A stretch of 64,000 nt of DNA from Legionella sp. 515359 (lineage in GTDB: Bacteria; Pseudomonadota; Gammaproteobacteria; Legionellales; Legionellaceae): positions 1 through 64,000 of the forward strand of contig JAPCYN010000001.1 of assembly GCA_025941565.1 (NCBI GenBank). Direction: 5' to 3'. Shown piece by piece: positions 48,323-57,237 of the stretch (position 1 is its first letter; each line of letters opens with the position of its first letter). The notes under the pieces are model-generated. The model did no database searches and was not told the DNA's origin. It worked only from the letters and a program-made list of their open reading frames with translations. The translations under genes were made by a program, and so were the position numbers.

Positions 48323-49168
48323 TCATAAAATCAAGTTGATGCTTACCGGTTGTCCTGGATGTAAATCATTAAATGCTGTTTTGATTGGTTTCGCCTCGAT
48401 CCGATAAACAAATTTTGTTCTTGAGCTTTCACTGAAAATGTAAGGAGGAGTATACTCTGTTTTTGAAGAAATATAGCTTATAGTCGCAGGGTAAGTCTCT
48501 TTACATCCATCACAGCTGATGGTTACTTGATTTTTTAATTTTAACTTTGCTAATGAGGGCTCAGGAACATAAAAAATAACCTTTAGATTCTCAGGTGTAA
48601 CAATAGATAATACTGGGCGTCCAGATAATACTAATTCACCTACGGTAAAATAGGTATCATAAACGTAGCCTGAAATTGAAGCGTATTTTTTCTTGTTTGC
48701 TTCACGCCATTTTGCTTGTGTTAACTCTGCTATAGACGATTCGACTAATGCTTGTTGGGCGATTAATGCTGCTTTAGCATTAAGGTAGTTATTTTTTACT
48801 TCTTCAAGTTGTTCAAGACTGACTCCACCTGATTTTACGAGTTTTTGATAACGAGCTAATAATTTACTCTGATAGTCAAGATCGGCTTGTTTTACTTCGA
48901 CTTGTGCCAAGGCTTGTGTATGTTCTGCTTTGGCTTTTTTGAGCTGGGATTGTTGTGGCTGTACATCAAGGGTGAATAACAGCTCCCCTTTATTAATTGC
49001 ATTTCCTTTTGAGGCATCAAGGCTGATAAGATTGCCAGAAAAATTGCTTGAGATATAAGTATAATCAGCATCGATATATCCCTGTAATGAATTGTTCTCT
49101 TCCTTGCAGCTCACAATCATGGTGCAAATCATGAGAAGAAACAGCCATTTTGGAATAAATTCTTGCAT
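48323..49168 (-). CDS. HlyD-type periplasmic adaptor lipoprotein (ABC exporter)
   Basis: 281 residues with lipobox MIVSC after a short hydrophobic signal, so the adaptor appears lipid-anchored rather than helix-anchored. The YbhG/HlyD pattern follows: N-terminal YIDADYTYISSNFSGNLISL, first lipoyl half (GNAINKGELLFTLD), an alpha-hairpin (about 75-150) and the second lipoyl half (ISGYVYDTYFTVGELV). It is the first gene of the OMF-adaptor pair and faces the permease gene at 49592 across a 423-base divergent region. Confidence 0.85.
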   Translation of the reverse strand: MQEFIPKWLFLLMICTMIVSCKEENNSLQGYIDADYTYISSNFSGNLISLDASKGNAINKGELLFTLDVQPQQSQLKKAKAEHTQALAQVEVKQADLDYQSKLLARYQKLVKSGGVSLEQLEEVKNNYLNAKAALIAQQALVESSIAELTQAKWREANKKKYASISGYVYDTYFTVGELVLSGRPVLSIVTPENLKVIFYVPEPSLAKLKLKNQVTISCDGCKETYPATISYISSKTEYTPPYIFSESSRTKFVYRIEAKPIKTAFNDLHPGQPVSINLIL

Positions 49169-49591
49169 ATTATTTTGATCTTAAACGAATTAATCAATTA
49201 AATTGATAGAATTAAAAAACTTACCACCAAATGATAACACCTGACAAGACACTGATTTAAATATATCCAAAGGAATAACGAATTTCCTGAAATCAGAACT
49301 TACATATCAAAGCACGCTGCATGAATTCAAGATGCTTTAACATGAATTTAAAAAGGGTACGAGTATCGAGGTAAGAAAAGAGCGGAAGTTTAACTATCGA
49401 TAAAGCAATTAGAAGATGAAACCCTGCAGGAAACATAGATTGTCAGTCAGGATCATATTAAGATACGATACAACATAATTGATTAAGCCCCATGTCAACA
49501 AAACCATCTTTTATGGATATTTTCTGGGCAAAAATTCAGATATTGGTTTGAGAAAAATTGAGTGTCTCTGATTCTCATTCAAGGACGGTAA
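49169..49591. promoter_or_regulatory. Divergent regulatory region of the ABC exporter
   Basis: 423 bases between the adaptor gene and the first permease gene; it must hold promoters for both. A perfect 15-base palindrome (ATCAATTAAATTGAT, 49194-49208) lies 26-40 bases upstream of the adaptor ATG and could be an operator. AAGGACGG just before 49592 is the permease ribosome binding site. No coding frame is convincing here. Confidence 0.45.
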
Positions 49592-50725
49592 ATGATAAAA
49601 AATGAATTTCTTCGTATCTGGTCAATTGCAAAAAAAGAAATTATTCAAATTAGACGCGATGTTTTGATTTTTTCATGGTTAATTATCATTCCAGTTGTCC
49701 AAATACTCTTGTTTGGTTTGATCATTAATACCAATCCCAAACATCTGCCAACGGTAGTGATTACTTCTGAGGACACTTCTTTTACCCGAACTTTATTACA
49801 GGGGCTAAAAAACACGAATTATTTTTTAATCGAAACAATCACTGAAGATGAAAAAAAGGCTGAGCGGTTATTACTTAGCGGGAAAGTGCTTTTTGTTATT
49901 AATATTCCCCCTAATTTCACTCGGGATTTAATACGGGGAAAACACCCACATGTGTTAATTGAGGCAGATGCTTCAGACCCTGTAGCGGTCTCAAATGCAT
50001 TTCGTGCTGCATCTGAATTACCTGCTAAAGTTTTTGAACACGATTTGCAAGGTCCACTCAGTTATTTAGCCTCCAAGGAGGCGCCATTCGTTTTTGATAT
50101 TCAGGCTAAATACAATCCTGAAAATATTTCGCAATACAATACGATACCGGGATTAATTGCTTTATTAATTTTCTCAACACTGACCGTTTTAACTGCTGTA
50201 TCCATTAACTCAGAATTTGAACGAGGAACTTTTGAGACCTTATTAATAACACCTTTAACCCCGGTTAATATTATTTTTGGCAAAGTGATACCCTATTTTA
50301 TTTTAGGGTATTTACTTTTATTTATATTATTAGCAATAGCTTATTTTATTTTTTCTATTCCTTTTCATGGCAGTTTTTTTCTCTATTTATTACTTCTAGC
50401 ACCTTACTCTATCTCGAGCCTTGGAACGGGGCTTGCTATTTCTGCTGTTACTCGAACGCAATTTGCTGCTGTAGGCTTAACGAACGCTTATGGCCTCGTA
50501 GCAATTATGGTATCTGGCTTTTTATTTCCATTTACTGGTGTGCCTCCTTGGGCGCAATCGATAAGCCAAATTATTCCGCTCACTCATTTTTTAAGAATCA
50601 CTCGAAATAGCATGTTAAAAGGAGCGGGTTTGGATATTTTATGGTCTGACACCTGGCCCATAATTTTATTTTCAATAATTATTATTTTTTTGGGGATTGT
50701 ACTTTTTAGAAGAACTTTAGACTAA
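49592..50725 (+). CDS. ABC-2 permease A (YbhS/YbhR-like)
   Basis: 377-residue ABC-2 type permease. An N-terminal helix, a periplasmic domain of about 150 residues and five C-terminal helices follow the YbhS/YbhR/MdlA-like layout, with ERGTFETLLITPLTPVNIIFGKV in the family box and PLTHFLRITRNSMLKGAG near the C-terminus. It is a close paralogue of the permease at 52640-53773 (same length, long stretches matching). It should form a heterodimer with that permease, driven by the ATPase between them. Confidence 0.92.
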   Translation: MIKNEFLRIWSIAKKEIIQIRRDVLIFSWLIIIPVVQILLFGLIINTNPKHLPTVVITSEDTSFTRTLLQGLKNTNYFLIETITEDEKKAERLLLSGKVLFVINIPPNFTRDLIRGKHPHVLIEADASDPVAVSNAFRAASELPAKVFEHDLQGPLSYLASKEAPFVFDIQAKYNPENISQYNTIPGLIALLIFSTLTVLTAVSINSEFERGTFETLLITPLTPVNIIFGKVIPYFILGYLLLFILLAIAYFIFSIPFHGSFFLYLLLLAPYSISSLGTGLAISAVTRTQFAAVGLTNAYGLVAIMVSGFLFPFTGVPPWAQSISQIIPLTHFLRITRNSMLKGAGLDILWSDTWPIILFSIIIIFLGIVLFRRTLD

Positions 50726-50773
50726 TAAGGTATCATGGTAATAATATTATGCTTATGAAAGAACAGATCATCT

Positions 50774-51592
50774 ATGAAAAAGAACTCTGAAAATTATGAG
50801 GATCTTGTTTTACAACATCCTCTTTTTTGCCTTCTTAATCGTTCAAACGCACAGCAGTTAATTGGATATGCTAAACCTGAATCAGCTGATGCAGATCACG
50901 TTATCGTTGTTGAAGGTGAACCCATTGATTGTATTTATCTTCTTGTTTCAGGAAGAGCAGAAGTAACCAGGGCTGTACATACATTGGGAAAAAAGCAGGC
51001 CATGCGTATTTCTGAATTGAGAAAAGGGGATATTATAGGTCTTTCATCAGAGGGATTTATCTCGCATACAGGTCTACGTACTGCTACAGTCAAAGCGCTT
51101 ACTCCTATGCAGTTACTAAAAATTAGTCTTTATGATTTTCTTGATTTTTTGGAACAGCCGCAAATAAAGTATCCTAATTTAAAAAAGTTAAGTGAAGAAT
51201 TTCTTTTAATTCAGTTTATTCGCGCTCATCATCTTTTTAGCGATTTTTCTCATGAGAAAATACAGACGATGGTGAAAACAGCAAAAAATATTATGATTAG
51301 TGCGGATACCTGTTTGTATAAAGAAGGGGATGCTGCTGATGCTTGTTATTATCTCCGCAAAGGGGAGGTCCTTCTCCAAAGTTTAAAAAAGAGTAGTTCT
51401 ATTGTAATCAAAGAAAATCAAATGTTTGGGGATTCCACGTTTATGACTGATATGAAAAGAGAAGAAGCTGCTTTTGCAAAAATTGATAGTGAATTGTTAG
51501 TTATAGAGGCTGAGCTTGTTAAAAAATTTATAACCATCCAGCGTCCGTCTTTATTTCAAAAAATTCTTTTGAAAATTTCGGGAAACAAATAG
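50774..51592 (+). CDS. Tandem cyclic-nucleotide-binding-fold protein
   Basis: 272 residues, two CNB-like domains and nothing else: about 12-130 and 148-268. There is no helix-turn-helix, kinase, cyclase or transporter domain, so it is not a CRP regulator. In the first domain the phosphate-binding cassette is approximated by GDIIGLSSEGFISHTGLRTATV, which keeps the Arg and Thr but lacks the canonical Glu-Leu context. In the second, QMFGDSTFMTDMKREEAAF is degenerate. It sits between the permease and ATPase genes, so it may regulate transport rather than transcription. Binding of cAMP or cGMP is not certain. Confidence 0.75.
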   Translation: MKKNSENYEDLVLQHPLFCLLNRSNAQQLIGYAKPESADADHVIVVEGEPIDCIYLLVSGRAEVTRAVHTLGKKQAMRISELRKGDIIGLSSEGFISHTGLRTATVKALTPMQLLKISLYDFLDFLEQPQIKYPNLKKLSEEFLLIQFIRAHHLFSDFSHEKIQTMVKTAKNIMISADTCLYKEGDAADACYYLRKGEVLLQSLKKSSSIVIKENQMFGDSTFMTDMKREEAAFAKIDSELLVIEAELVKKFITIQRPSLFQKILLKISGNK

Positions 51593-51712
51593 GGGGCTTC
51601 TGAGCATTTTGCACCATTATCTCGTTTAATTTTCCATTTGGGCAAGGGTGCAACTCTTATAGTTTCATCAATGAATAAGGCAGATTCGAATAAATTTTTT
51701 AATAGGTATTTT

Positions 51713-52639
51713 ATGGACAAAAGCAATTACATTATTGATGCAAGGAATTTAACTAAAAAATTCAATAAATATCAGGCTGTTAGAAATCTCAATCTTAAAG
51801 TTGAATACGGTGATATCTATGGTTTTCTTGGGCCAAATGGTGCAGGAAAAACTACTTCTTTAAGAATGCTCTGTGGGCTTATTACCCCTGATTCGGGTGC
51901 TGGTGAATGTGTGGGGTTTGATATCTTAACCGAGTCGCGTCAGATTAAAGCCCTTGTTGGGTATATGTCGCAGAATTTTGGTCTCTATAAAGATCTTACT
52001 GTCTATGAAAATATGCTTTTTTTCTCTGAGGTTTATGGGGTTGTTGATAGAAAAAATCAAATAGAAAAGTATTTGCATAAATTTGATTTAGAGAAATACA
52101 AAGATCAGGTTTCAGGAACATTATCGGGAGGATGGAAACAACGTTTATCATTAGCTGTTTCTCTATTGCATGATCCATTATTGTTATTATTGGATGAACC
52201 AACCGCTAATATTGATCCTAAAGCAAGACGAGAATTTTGGGATCTGATGCATCAATTATCAATGGAAGGGATTACAATTTTATTGAGTTCTCACAATTTA
52301 GATGAAGTAGATAAATGTAATAAAATTGCATACATGTGTTATGGACGCACCCTTATGTCGGGGACGATTGAAGAAATTTTAAATTCTGTAAATTTAACCA
52401 CTTGGGAAATAAAAGGAAAAAATATTGCGATGTTATCTCATCAATTAGAGTCTACTGAGGGAGTTGATCAGGTTTTACGATTTCATAATACACTCCATGT
52501 AAGCAGTAAAAATCAGGAGGAATTATCTAAAGCAATTCAGCCCTATATTGAAAATGAGTTTTTTTATGGAAAAATAATTGATTCGACTTTGGAGGATGTC
52601 TTTGTTTGGCTCTCTACGTTCGGTGAGCAGAGAATATAA
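51713..52639 (+). CDS. ABC transporter ATPase (YbhF-like)
   Basis: 308 residues from the ATG at 51713. Walker A GPNGAGKTT is near residue 40, signature LSGGWKQR and Walker B LLLLDEPTANIDPKARREFWDLM follow, and the switch His is in LLSSHNLDEVDKC. ATGs at 51671 and a TTG at 51638 are alternatives without good ribosome binding sites. The stop TAA directly abuts the ATG of the second permease. The C-terminal region of about 75 residues resembles ATPases of heterodimeric ABC-2 exporters. Confidence 0.92.
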   Translation: MDKSNYIIDARNLTKKFNKYQAVRNLNLKVEYGDIYGFLGPNGAGKTTSLRMLCGLITPDSGAGECVGFDILTESRQIKALVGYMSQNFGLYKDLTVYENMLFFSEVYGVVDRKNQIEKYLHKFDLEKYKDQVSGTLSGGWKQRLSLAVSLLHDPLLLLLDEPTANIDPKARREFWDLMHQLSMEGITILLSSHNLDEVDKCNKIAYMCYGRTLMSGTIEEILNSVNLTTWEIKGKNIAMLSHQLESTEGVDQVLRFHNTLHVSSKNQEELSKAIQPYIENEFFYGKIIDSTLEDVFVWLSTFGEQRI

Positions 52640-53773
52640 ATGATAAAAATAGAATTCTGTCGCGTCCTATCCGTTGCTAAAAAGGAATTTATCCAGATCA
52701 AACGAAACATTTCGACTTTTTTATTTTTATTTCTAGTTCCTATAATGCAAATTTTGTTATTTGGTTTTATGATTAATACTAATCCCAAATATTTACCAAC
52801 AGCAGTTATATCCTCTGAGATTAATTCATTTACCCGAACATTATTAGAGGGTTTCAAACATACAGAATATTTTTCCTTAAATACTTTTGCTCAAACCGAA
52901 CAAGAAGCAGAGAATTTGTTGCTTAGCGGAAAGGGTCTTTTCGTTATTAATATTCCTCCCAATTTTTCAAGAGATTTAGTGAGAGGAGAAAAACCACATG
53001 TCCTAATTGAGGCTGACGCATCCGACCCCGTTGCCATTTCCAATGCATTTCGAGCGGCAGCTGTTCTTCCCGCGCAATTATTTGAACATGATCTCCATGG
53101 TTCCCTGGATTATCTTTCTTCTCAACAAACACCTTTTGAATTTGATATACATGCTAAGTTTAACCCTGAAGGGTACTCACAATATAATATTGTTCCTGGA
53201 TTAATTTCCGTATTGATGTTTACAACACTGACGCTTCTAACCGCGATGTCAATTACCGCAGAATATGAGGTAGGTACTTTCGAAACACTATTAATCACGC
53301 CACTGAGTGCAGCAAATATTATTTTGGGTAAGGTTATTCCCCATTTTATAGTGGGTTATCTTATCTTATTTATTCTGTTAATTATTTCTTATTTTGTTTT
53401 TTCTGTACCTTTTTACGGAAGTTTCCTTCTTTATCTTTTCATCATGGCAGCTTATTCTATTGGAAGTTTGGCAATGGGACTCGCAATTTCTGCTTTTGCC
53501 AAGACGCAATTTCAGGCCGTTGCTTCAACAAATGCTTATATATTAGTTGCCGTAATGATCTCTGGATTTTTATTCCCATTCAGCGGGATGCCGATTTGGG
53601 CTCAATACATCGGTCAATTGATCCCATTAACACACTTTTTAAGAATTACCCGCAATATAATGTTGAAGGGAGCGGATTTAAGTATTCTCTGGCCGGATAT
53701 TTGGCCTATTCTGTTATTTATGGTGTTTATTGTTATTTCAGCAACATTGCTTTTTAGAAAAACTTTGGATTAG
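52640..53773 (+). CDS. ABC-2 permease B (YbhR/YbhS-like), paralogue of permease A
   Basis: 377 residues, the same length and layout as the permease at 49592-50725, with the same family boxes (YEVGTFETLLITPLSAANIILGKV, PLTHFLRITRNIMLKGAD). The N-terminal parts are also similar (MIKIEFCRVLSVAKKEFIQIKR against MIKNEFLRIWSIAKKEIIQIRR), implying tandem duplication. The ATG follows the ATPase stop without a gap. It should complete the heterodimeric membrane part. Confidence 0.92.
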   Translation: MIKIEFCRVLSVAKKEFIQIKRNISTFLFLFLVPIMQILLFGFMINTNPKYLPTAVISSEINSFTRTLLEGFKHTEYFSLNTFAQTEQEAENLLLSGKGLFVINIPPNFSRDLVRGEKPHVLIEADASDPVAISNAFRAAAVLPAQLFEHDLHGSLDYLSSQQTPFEFDIHAKFNPEGYSQYNIVPGLISVLMFTTLTLLTAMSITAEYEVGTFETLLITPLSAANIILGKVIPHFIVGYLILFILLIISYFVFSVPFYGSFLLYLFIMAAYSIGSLAMGLAISAFAKTQFQAVASTNAYILVAVMISGFLFPFSGMPIWAQYIGQLIPLTHFLRITRNIMLKGADLSILWPDIWPILLFMVFIVISATLLFRKTLD

Positions 53774-53811
53774 GATATTATTGCTTCAAAAGCAAAGATT
53801 CTTTCGCATAA

Positions 53812-53837
53812 GAAAAAATCCCCGCTTGCACGGGGAT
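53812..53837 (-). terminator. Rho-independent terminator of the rplS operon
   Basis: Read on the reverse strand, the stem ATCCCCG/CGGGGAT with a six-base loop is followed by TTTTTC, a classical intrinsic terminator. It lies 21 bases after the rplS stop codon and also faces the end of the permease gene. Confidence 0.9.
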
Positions 53838-53857
53838 GATTAAATTAGGTAAGGGTA

Positions 53858-54223
53858 TTAATCTGCTTTTTTAACTGCTAATTTTTCTTTGATACGTGCC
53901 GCACGGCCAGCCAAGTTCCGTAGGTAATAAAGTTTGGCGCGACGTACATCACCACGTCTTTTTACAGTAATGCTGTCAACAATTGGGCTGTAGGTTTGGA
54001 ATACACGCTCGACACCAACACCGTGTGAAATTTTACGAACAGTGAATGCAGAGTTCAAACCACGATTACGTTTTGCGATGACAATACCTTCAAAAGCCTG
54101 CAAACGTTCACGGGTACCCTCAATTACTTTCACTTGAACCAAAACAGTGTCACCAGGATTGAAAGCAGGGATTTCTTTGCCTTGCATTTGCTCAGCGTTC
54201 AGTTGGTCAATAATATTAGTCAT
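53858..54223 (-). CDS. rplS: 50S ribosomal protein L19
   Basis: 121 residues, normal for L19. Contains the family core [55 protein letters not shown] and the block [28 protein letters not shown]. Last gene of the rpsP-rimM-trmD-rplS operon on the reverse strand, followed by the terminator at 53812. L19 bridges the two ribosomal subunits. Confidence 0.98.
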   Translation of the reverse strand: MTNIIDQLNAEQMQGKEIPAFNPGDTVLVQVKVIEGTRERLQAFEGIVIAKRNRGLNSAFTVRKISHGVGVERVFQTYSPIVDSITVKRRGDVRRAKLYYLRNLAGRAARIKEKLAVKKAD

Positions 54224-54250
54224 GGACTACTCCTCAAATTGGTTCATCCT

Positions 54251-55000
54251 TTAGGAATCCCCGTGTTCATACTTAAACTCAGCAAGCAACTGCTTGTCTA
54301 TTTCACTTAACTGTATTTTTTCAAGTAAATCTGGACGCTTAAGCCAGGTTTTACCCAGAGATTGTTTTCTTCGCCACAGTTCTATATCTCTGTGATTACC
54401 ACCTAATAAAACAGGGGGTACCTCTAACTCGTCAATGGTTGCTGGTCGAGTATAATGAGGGCAATCCAGTAAACCATTCATAAATGAATCTTGTTCTGCT
54501 GAACCAAGATGCCCTAGACTACCCGGTATTAAGCGAGTAATCGCATCGATAAATACTGTAGCGGCCAGCTCACCACCACTTAAAACAAAATCTCCAAGAG
54601 ACCATTCCTCATCTACATAATGTTGAAGAATACGCTCATCAATTCCTTCATATCGCCCGGCAATAAAGAGCAGGGGTTGTTTGTCATTTGCCACTTGATT
54701 CAAGTCACTTTGTCGAATTACCTTGCCTTGAGGACTGAGATAAATCGTTTTACAATGACGAGGCATCTGACTACGTGCCTGCATAATTGCCCCTTTTAAG
54801 GGCTCATACATCATAACCATTCCTGGGCCGCCCCCATAAGGTTTGTCATCAACCTGTCTGTAGGGCCTGGAAGACCAATCTCTTGGATTCCAATAATCGA
54901 TTTTCACTAATCCCTGTTCGATTGCTCGGCCCGTAATGCCATAATTCAGGGCATTAAGTATTTCAGGGATTAAGCTGATGACTCCGAGATGAAGCACCAC
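54251..55000 (-). CDS. trmD: tRNA (guanine-N1)-methyltransferase TrmD
   Basis: Methylates G37 of tRNAs with S-adenosylmethionine, preventing frameshifting. 249 residues with the knotted SPOUT core: GPGMVMMYEPLKGAI, GRYEGIDERILQHYVDEEWSLGDFVLSGGELAA, and C-terminal LLDCPHYTRPATIDELEVPPVLLGGNH. The start lies one base before the end of rimM. It is part of the standard rpsP-rimM-trmD-rplS operon. Confidence 0.97.
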   Translation of the reverse strand: MVLHLGVISLIPEILNALNYGITGRAIEQGLVKIDYWNPRDWSSRPYRQVDDKPYGGGPGMVMMYEPLKGAIMQARSQMPRHCKTIYLSPQGKVIRQSDLNQVANDKQPLLFIAGRYEGIDERILQHYVDEEWSLGDFVLSGGELAATVFIDAITRLIPGSLGHLGSAEQDSFMNGLLDCPHYTRPATIDELEVPPVLLGGNHRDIELWRRKQSLGKTWLKRPDLLEKIQLSEIDKQLLAEFKYEHGDS

Positions 55001-55510
55001 TTAAAAATCCATATCCCAATCAACAGTAATCATCTGCTGGCTGGTATCCACATCTAATATAAATTTTCCGGGTAAATAAGGTATTAAATGTCTTTTATTA
55101 CCCTCTACAACCAGCACATCGTGTACACCCGTAGGAATTATTTCAATGACTTTCCCAAAAGGTTCGCCTTGTTGGTTGATCACGTCCATACCTATCAGTT
55201 GATGCCAGTAAAATTCACCAGGGTCCAATTTTGCCAGCTGTTCCCGTTGAACTGCAATTTCTATATTAGTAAGGTGAGCTACGAGTTCGCGCTCAGGATA
55301 ACCTTCAACTTGGGCTATGATGGATTTATTTTGTACGTCGGCACGCAACAACTTGATTGGCTGCCATTTATTGTTAATAAAGGCATGCCAATTTGCATAC
55401 TTTAGAACATTATCACGAGGCTCTGTAAAGGAGTGAACCGTAACAAAACCTTTAACACCATGTGGCCGCCCGAAGCGGGCAATTACTATCCAGTTTTCCT
55501 GATTATTCAC
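55001..55510 (-). CDS. rimM: 16S rRNA processing protein RimM
   Basis: 169 residues from GTG 55510, five bases after the rpsP stop. A longer frame starting at 55558 would overlap rpsP heavily and adds a basic tail ([14 protein letters not shown]) that RimM does not have. The core ARFGRPHGVKGFVTVHSFTE, ANWHAFIN and PGEFYWHQLIGMDVIN are typical. It helps mature the 30S head and is next to rpsP and trmD as in most gammaproteobacteria. Confidence 0.93.
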   Translation of the reverse strand: MNNQENWIVIARFGRPHGVKGFVTVHSFTEPRDNVLKYANWHAFINNKWQPIKLLRADVQNKSIIAQVEGYPERELVAHLTNIEIAVQREQLAKLDPGEFYWHQLIGMDVINQQGEPFGKVIEIIPTGVHDVLVVEGNKRHLIPYLPGKFILDVDTSQQMITVDWDMDF

Positions 55511-55514
55511 GTTA

Positions 55515-55772
55515 TTAAGCAGCTTCGCCTTTTTTATTAAATTCTTTAACCAAAGCACTGACGCGATCAGACAATTGCGCGCCTACTTTTTGCCAGTGGC
55601 TTAATTTTTCTGCATCAATGTGCAAACGCACTTCTTGGCCACGTGCTACAGGGTTAAAATAACCGATTCGCTCAATATAACTGCCATCGCGACGTTTGCG
55701 GCTGTCAGTAACGACCATATGATAAAACGGACGCTTTTTAGCGCCACCTCTTGATAAACGTATAACGACCAT
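55515..55772 (-). CDS. rpsP: 30S ribosomal protein S16
   Basis: 85 residues, normal for S16, with the N-terminal [30 protein letters not shown] and [21 protein letters not shown]. First gene of the operon with rimM, trmD and rplS; 85 bases downstream of ffh on the same strand. Confidence 0.98.
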   Translation of the reverse strand: MVVIRLSRGGAKKRPFYHMVVTDSRKRRDGSYIERIGYFNPVARGQEVRLHIDAEKLSHWQKVGAQLSDRVSALVKEFNKKGEAA

Positions 55773-55857
55773 TGCTTTCCTCTACTTTAGAGTGGTTACG
55801 TAAAAATGCCGTGTATTGTACGAAAATTAATTCAGCATGTGAAGTAATTCTTGCGAA

Positions 55858-57237
55858 TTATTTAAAATCATCGGGTAATATGCCTTTTAAACCAGCCATA
55901 CCACCAATTCCACGCATCATTTTTTGCATCCCACCAGGTTTGGTAAATTTTTTCATCATTTTTTGCATTTGCTCAAATTGCTTTAATAACTTATTCACAT
56001 CCTGTATTTGTGTTCCCGAACCCAAAGCAATACGCTTTTTACGTGAACCCACGATAAGCTTAGGTATTCGACGCTCTTTGGGGGTCATGGAGTTGATAAT
56101 GGCTATGGTTTGTGCCATGGCTTTATCACTGACCTGTTTCATTGCCTGTTGTGGCATCATTTGACTGATACCGGGCAGTTTGCTCATCATCCCGGTAATA
56201 CCACCCATATTATTCATTTGCAGCAGTTGTTGTTTAAAGTCCTCCAGATCAAAACTCTTGCCCTTTTTCAGTTTTTTAGCCAGTTTTTCACTTGCTTGCT
56301 TGTCTGCTTTTCGTTCGACTTCTTCGATAAGAGTAAGAATATCGCCCATGCCAAGAATTCTTGAGGCAATTCGCTCCGGATGAAATGGCTCCAGAGCATC
56401 TACTTTTTCACCGCTACCAATAAATTTGATGGGTTGGCCTGTAATTTGTTTTACAGACAGAGCCGCGCCACCACGAGCATCCCCATCTGTTTTGGTCAGA
56501 ATGACTCCAGTTAATGGCAGGGTTTCATGAAAAGCTTTTGCTGTATTTGCAGCATCTTGTCCTGTCATGCTGTCTACAACAAACAGGGTTTCAATCGGAT
56601 CGATTTCCTGGTGCAATGCTTTAATTTCAGCCATCATATCGGCATCGATATGTAAACGGCCTGCTGTATCAATCAGCAACACATCCATATATTGCTTTTT
56701 CGCAGTATCAAGTGCTTTTTTTGCAATGGCGAGTGGCTGCTCATTTGCCTCTGCGGGGAAAAAGGTGACGTCTATTTGTTCAGCGAGCACCTTAAGCTGT
56801 TGTATTGCCGCGGGTCGATAAACGTCAACGCTGACCACCATTACTTTTTTATTCTCAGATTCTTTTAAATAGCGGGCTAGTTTTGCGGTACTGGTTGTTT
56901 TACCCGAACCTTGCAATCCTGCCATTAAAAATACCGCAGGGGGTTGGGTTTTAAAATTAAGCTCAACTCGCTCATCGCCCATGATGTGGATTAATTCATC
57001 ATGAACGATTTTAACAAAGGCTTGATCGGGATTTAATTCGGTTAAAACTTCCTGGCCCAAAGCTTTTTGTTTTACTTGCTCAATAAATTCTTTAATGACA
57101 GGTAAGGCAACATCTGCTTCAAGCAGTGAAAGCCTGACCTCACGCAGGGCGTGTTGTACATTCTCTTCAGTTAATCGACCTTGCCCCCGTAGATTTTTAA
57201 AGGTGCGGGTCAATCGTTCGGTTAAAGTTTCAAACAT
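55858..57237 (-). CDS. ffh: Signal recognition particle protein Ffh
   Basis: 459 residues: N domain (1-90), GTPase G domain with GLQGSGKTTSTAKLA, DTAGR, TKTDGDARGGAALS, and Met-rich M domain (about 295-430) containing NNMGGITGMMSKLPG and GSRKKRIALGSGTQIQDVNKLLKQF. With 4.5S RNA it targets membrane proteins to the translocon. No 4.5S RNA gene was recognised in the window. It precedes rpsP by 85 bases on the same strand. Confidence 0.98.
   Translation of the reverse strand: MFETLTERLTRTFKNLRGQGRLTEENVQHALREVRLSLLEADVALPVIKEFIEQVKQKALGQEVLTELNPDQAFVKIVHDELIHIMGDERVELNFKTQPPAVFLMAGLQGSGKTTSTAKLARYLKESENKKVMVVSVDVYRPAAIQQLKVLAEQIDVTFFPAEANEQPLAIAKKALDTAKKQYMDVLLIDTAGRLHIDADMMAEIKALHQEIDPIETLFVVDSMTGQDAANTAKAFHETLPLTGVILTKTDGDARGGAALSVKQITGQPIKFIGSGEKVDALEPFHPERIASRILGMGDILTLIEEVERKADKQASEKLAKKLKKGKSFDLEDFKQQLLQMNNMGGITGMMSKLPGISQMMPQQAMKQVSDKAMAQTIAIINSMTPKERRIPKLIVGSRKKRIALGSGTQIQDVNKLLKQFEQMQKMMKKFTKPGGMQKMMRGIGGMAGLKGILPDDFK

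Noticed and set aside
43292-49578. Shared 13-base sequence CTCTGATTCTCAT (reverse strand at 43292-43304, forward at 49566-49578)
   Set aside because: Exact 13-base matches are expected dozens of times in a window this size, and neither copy sits in a palindrome.
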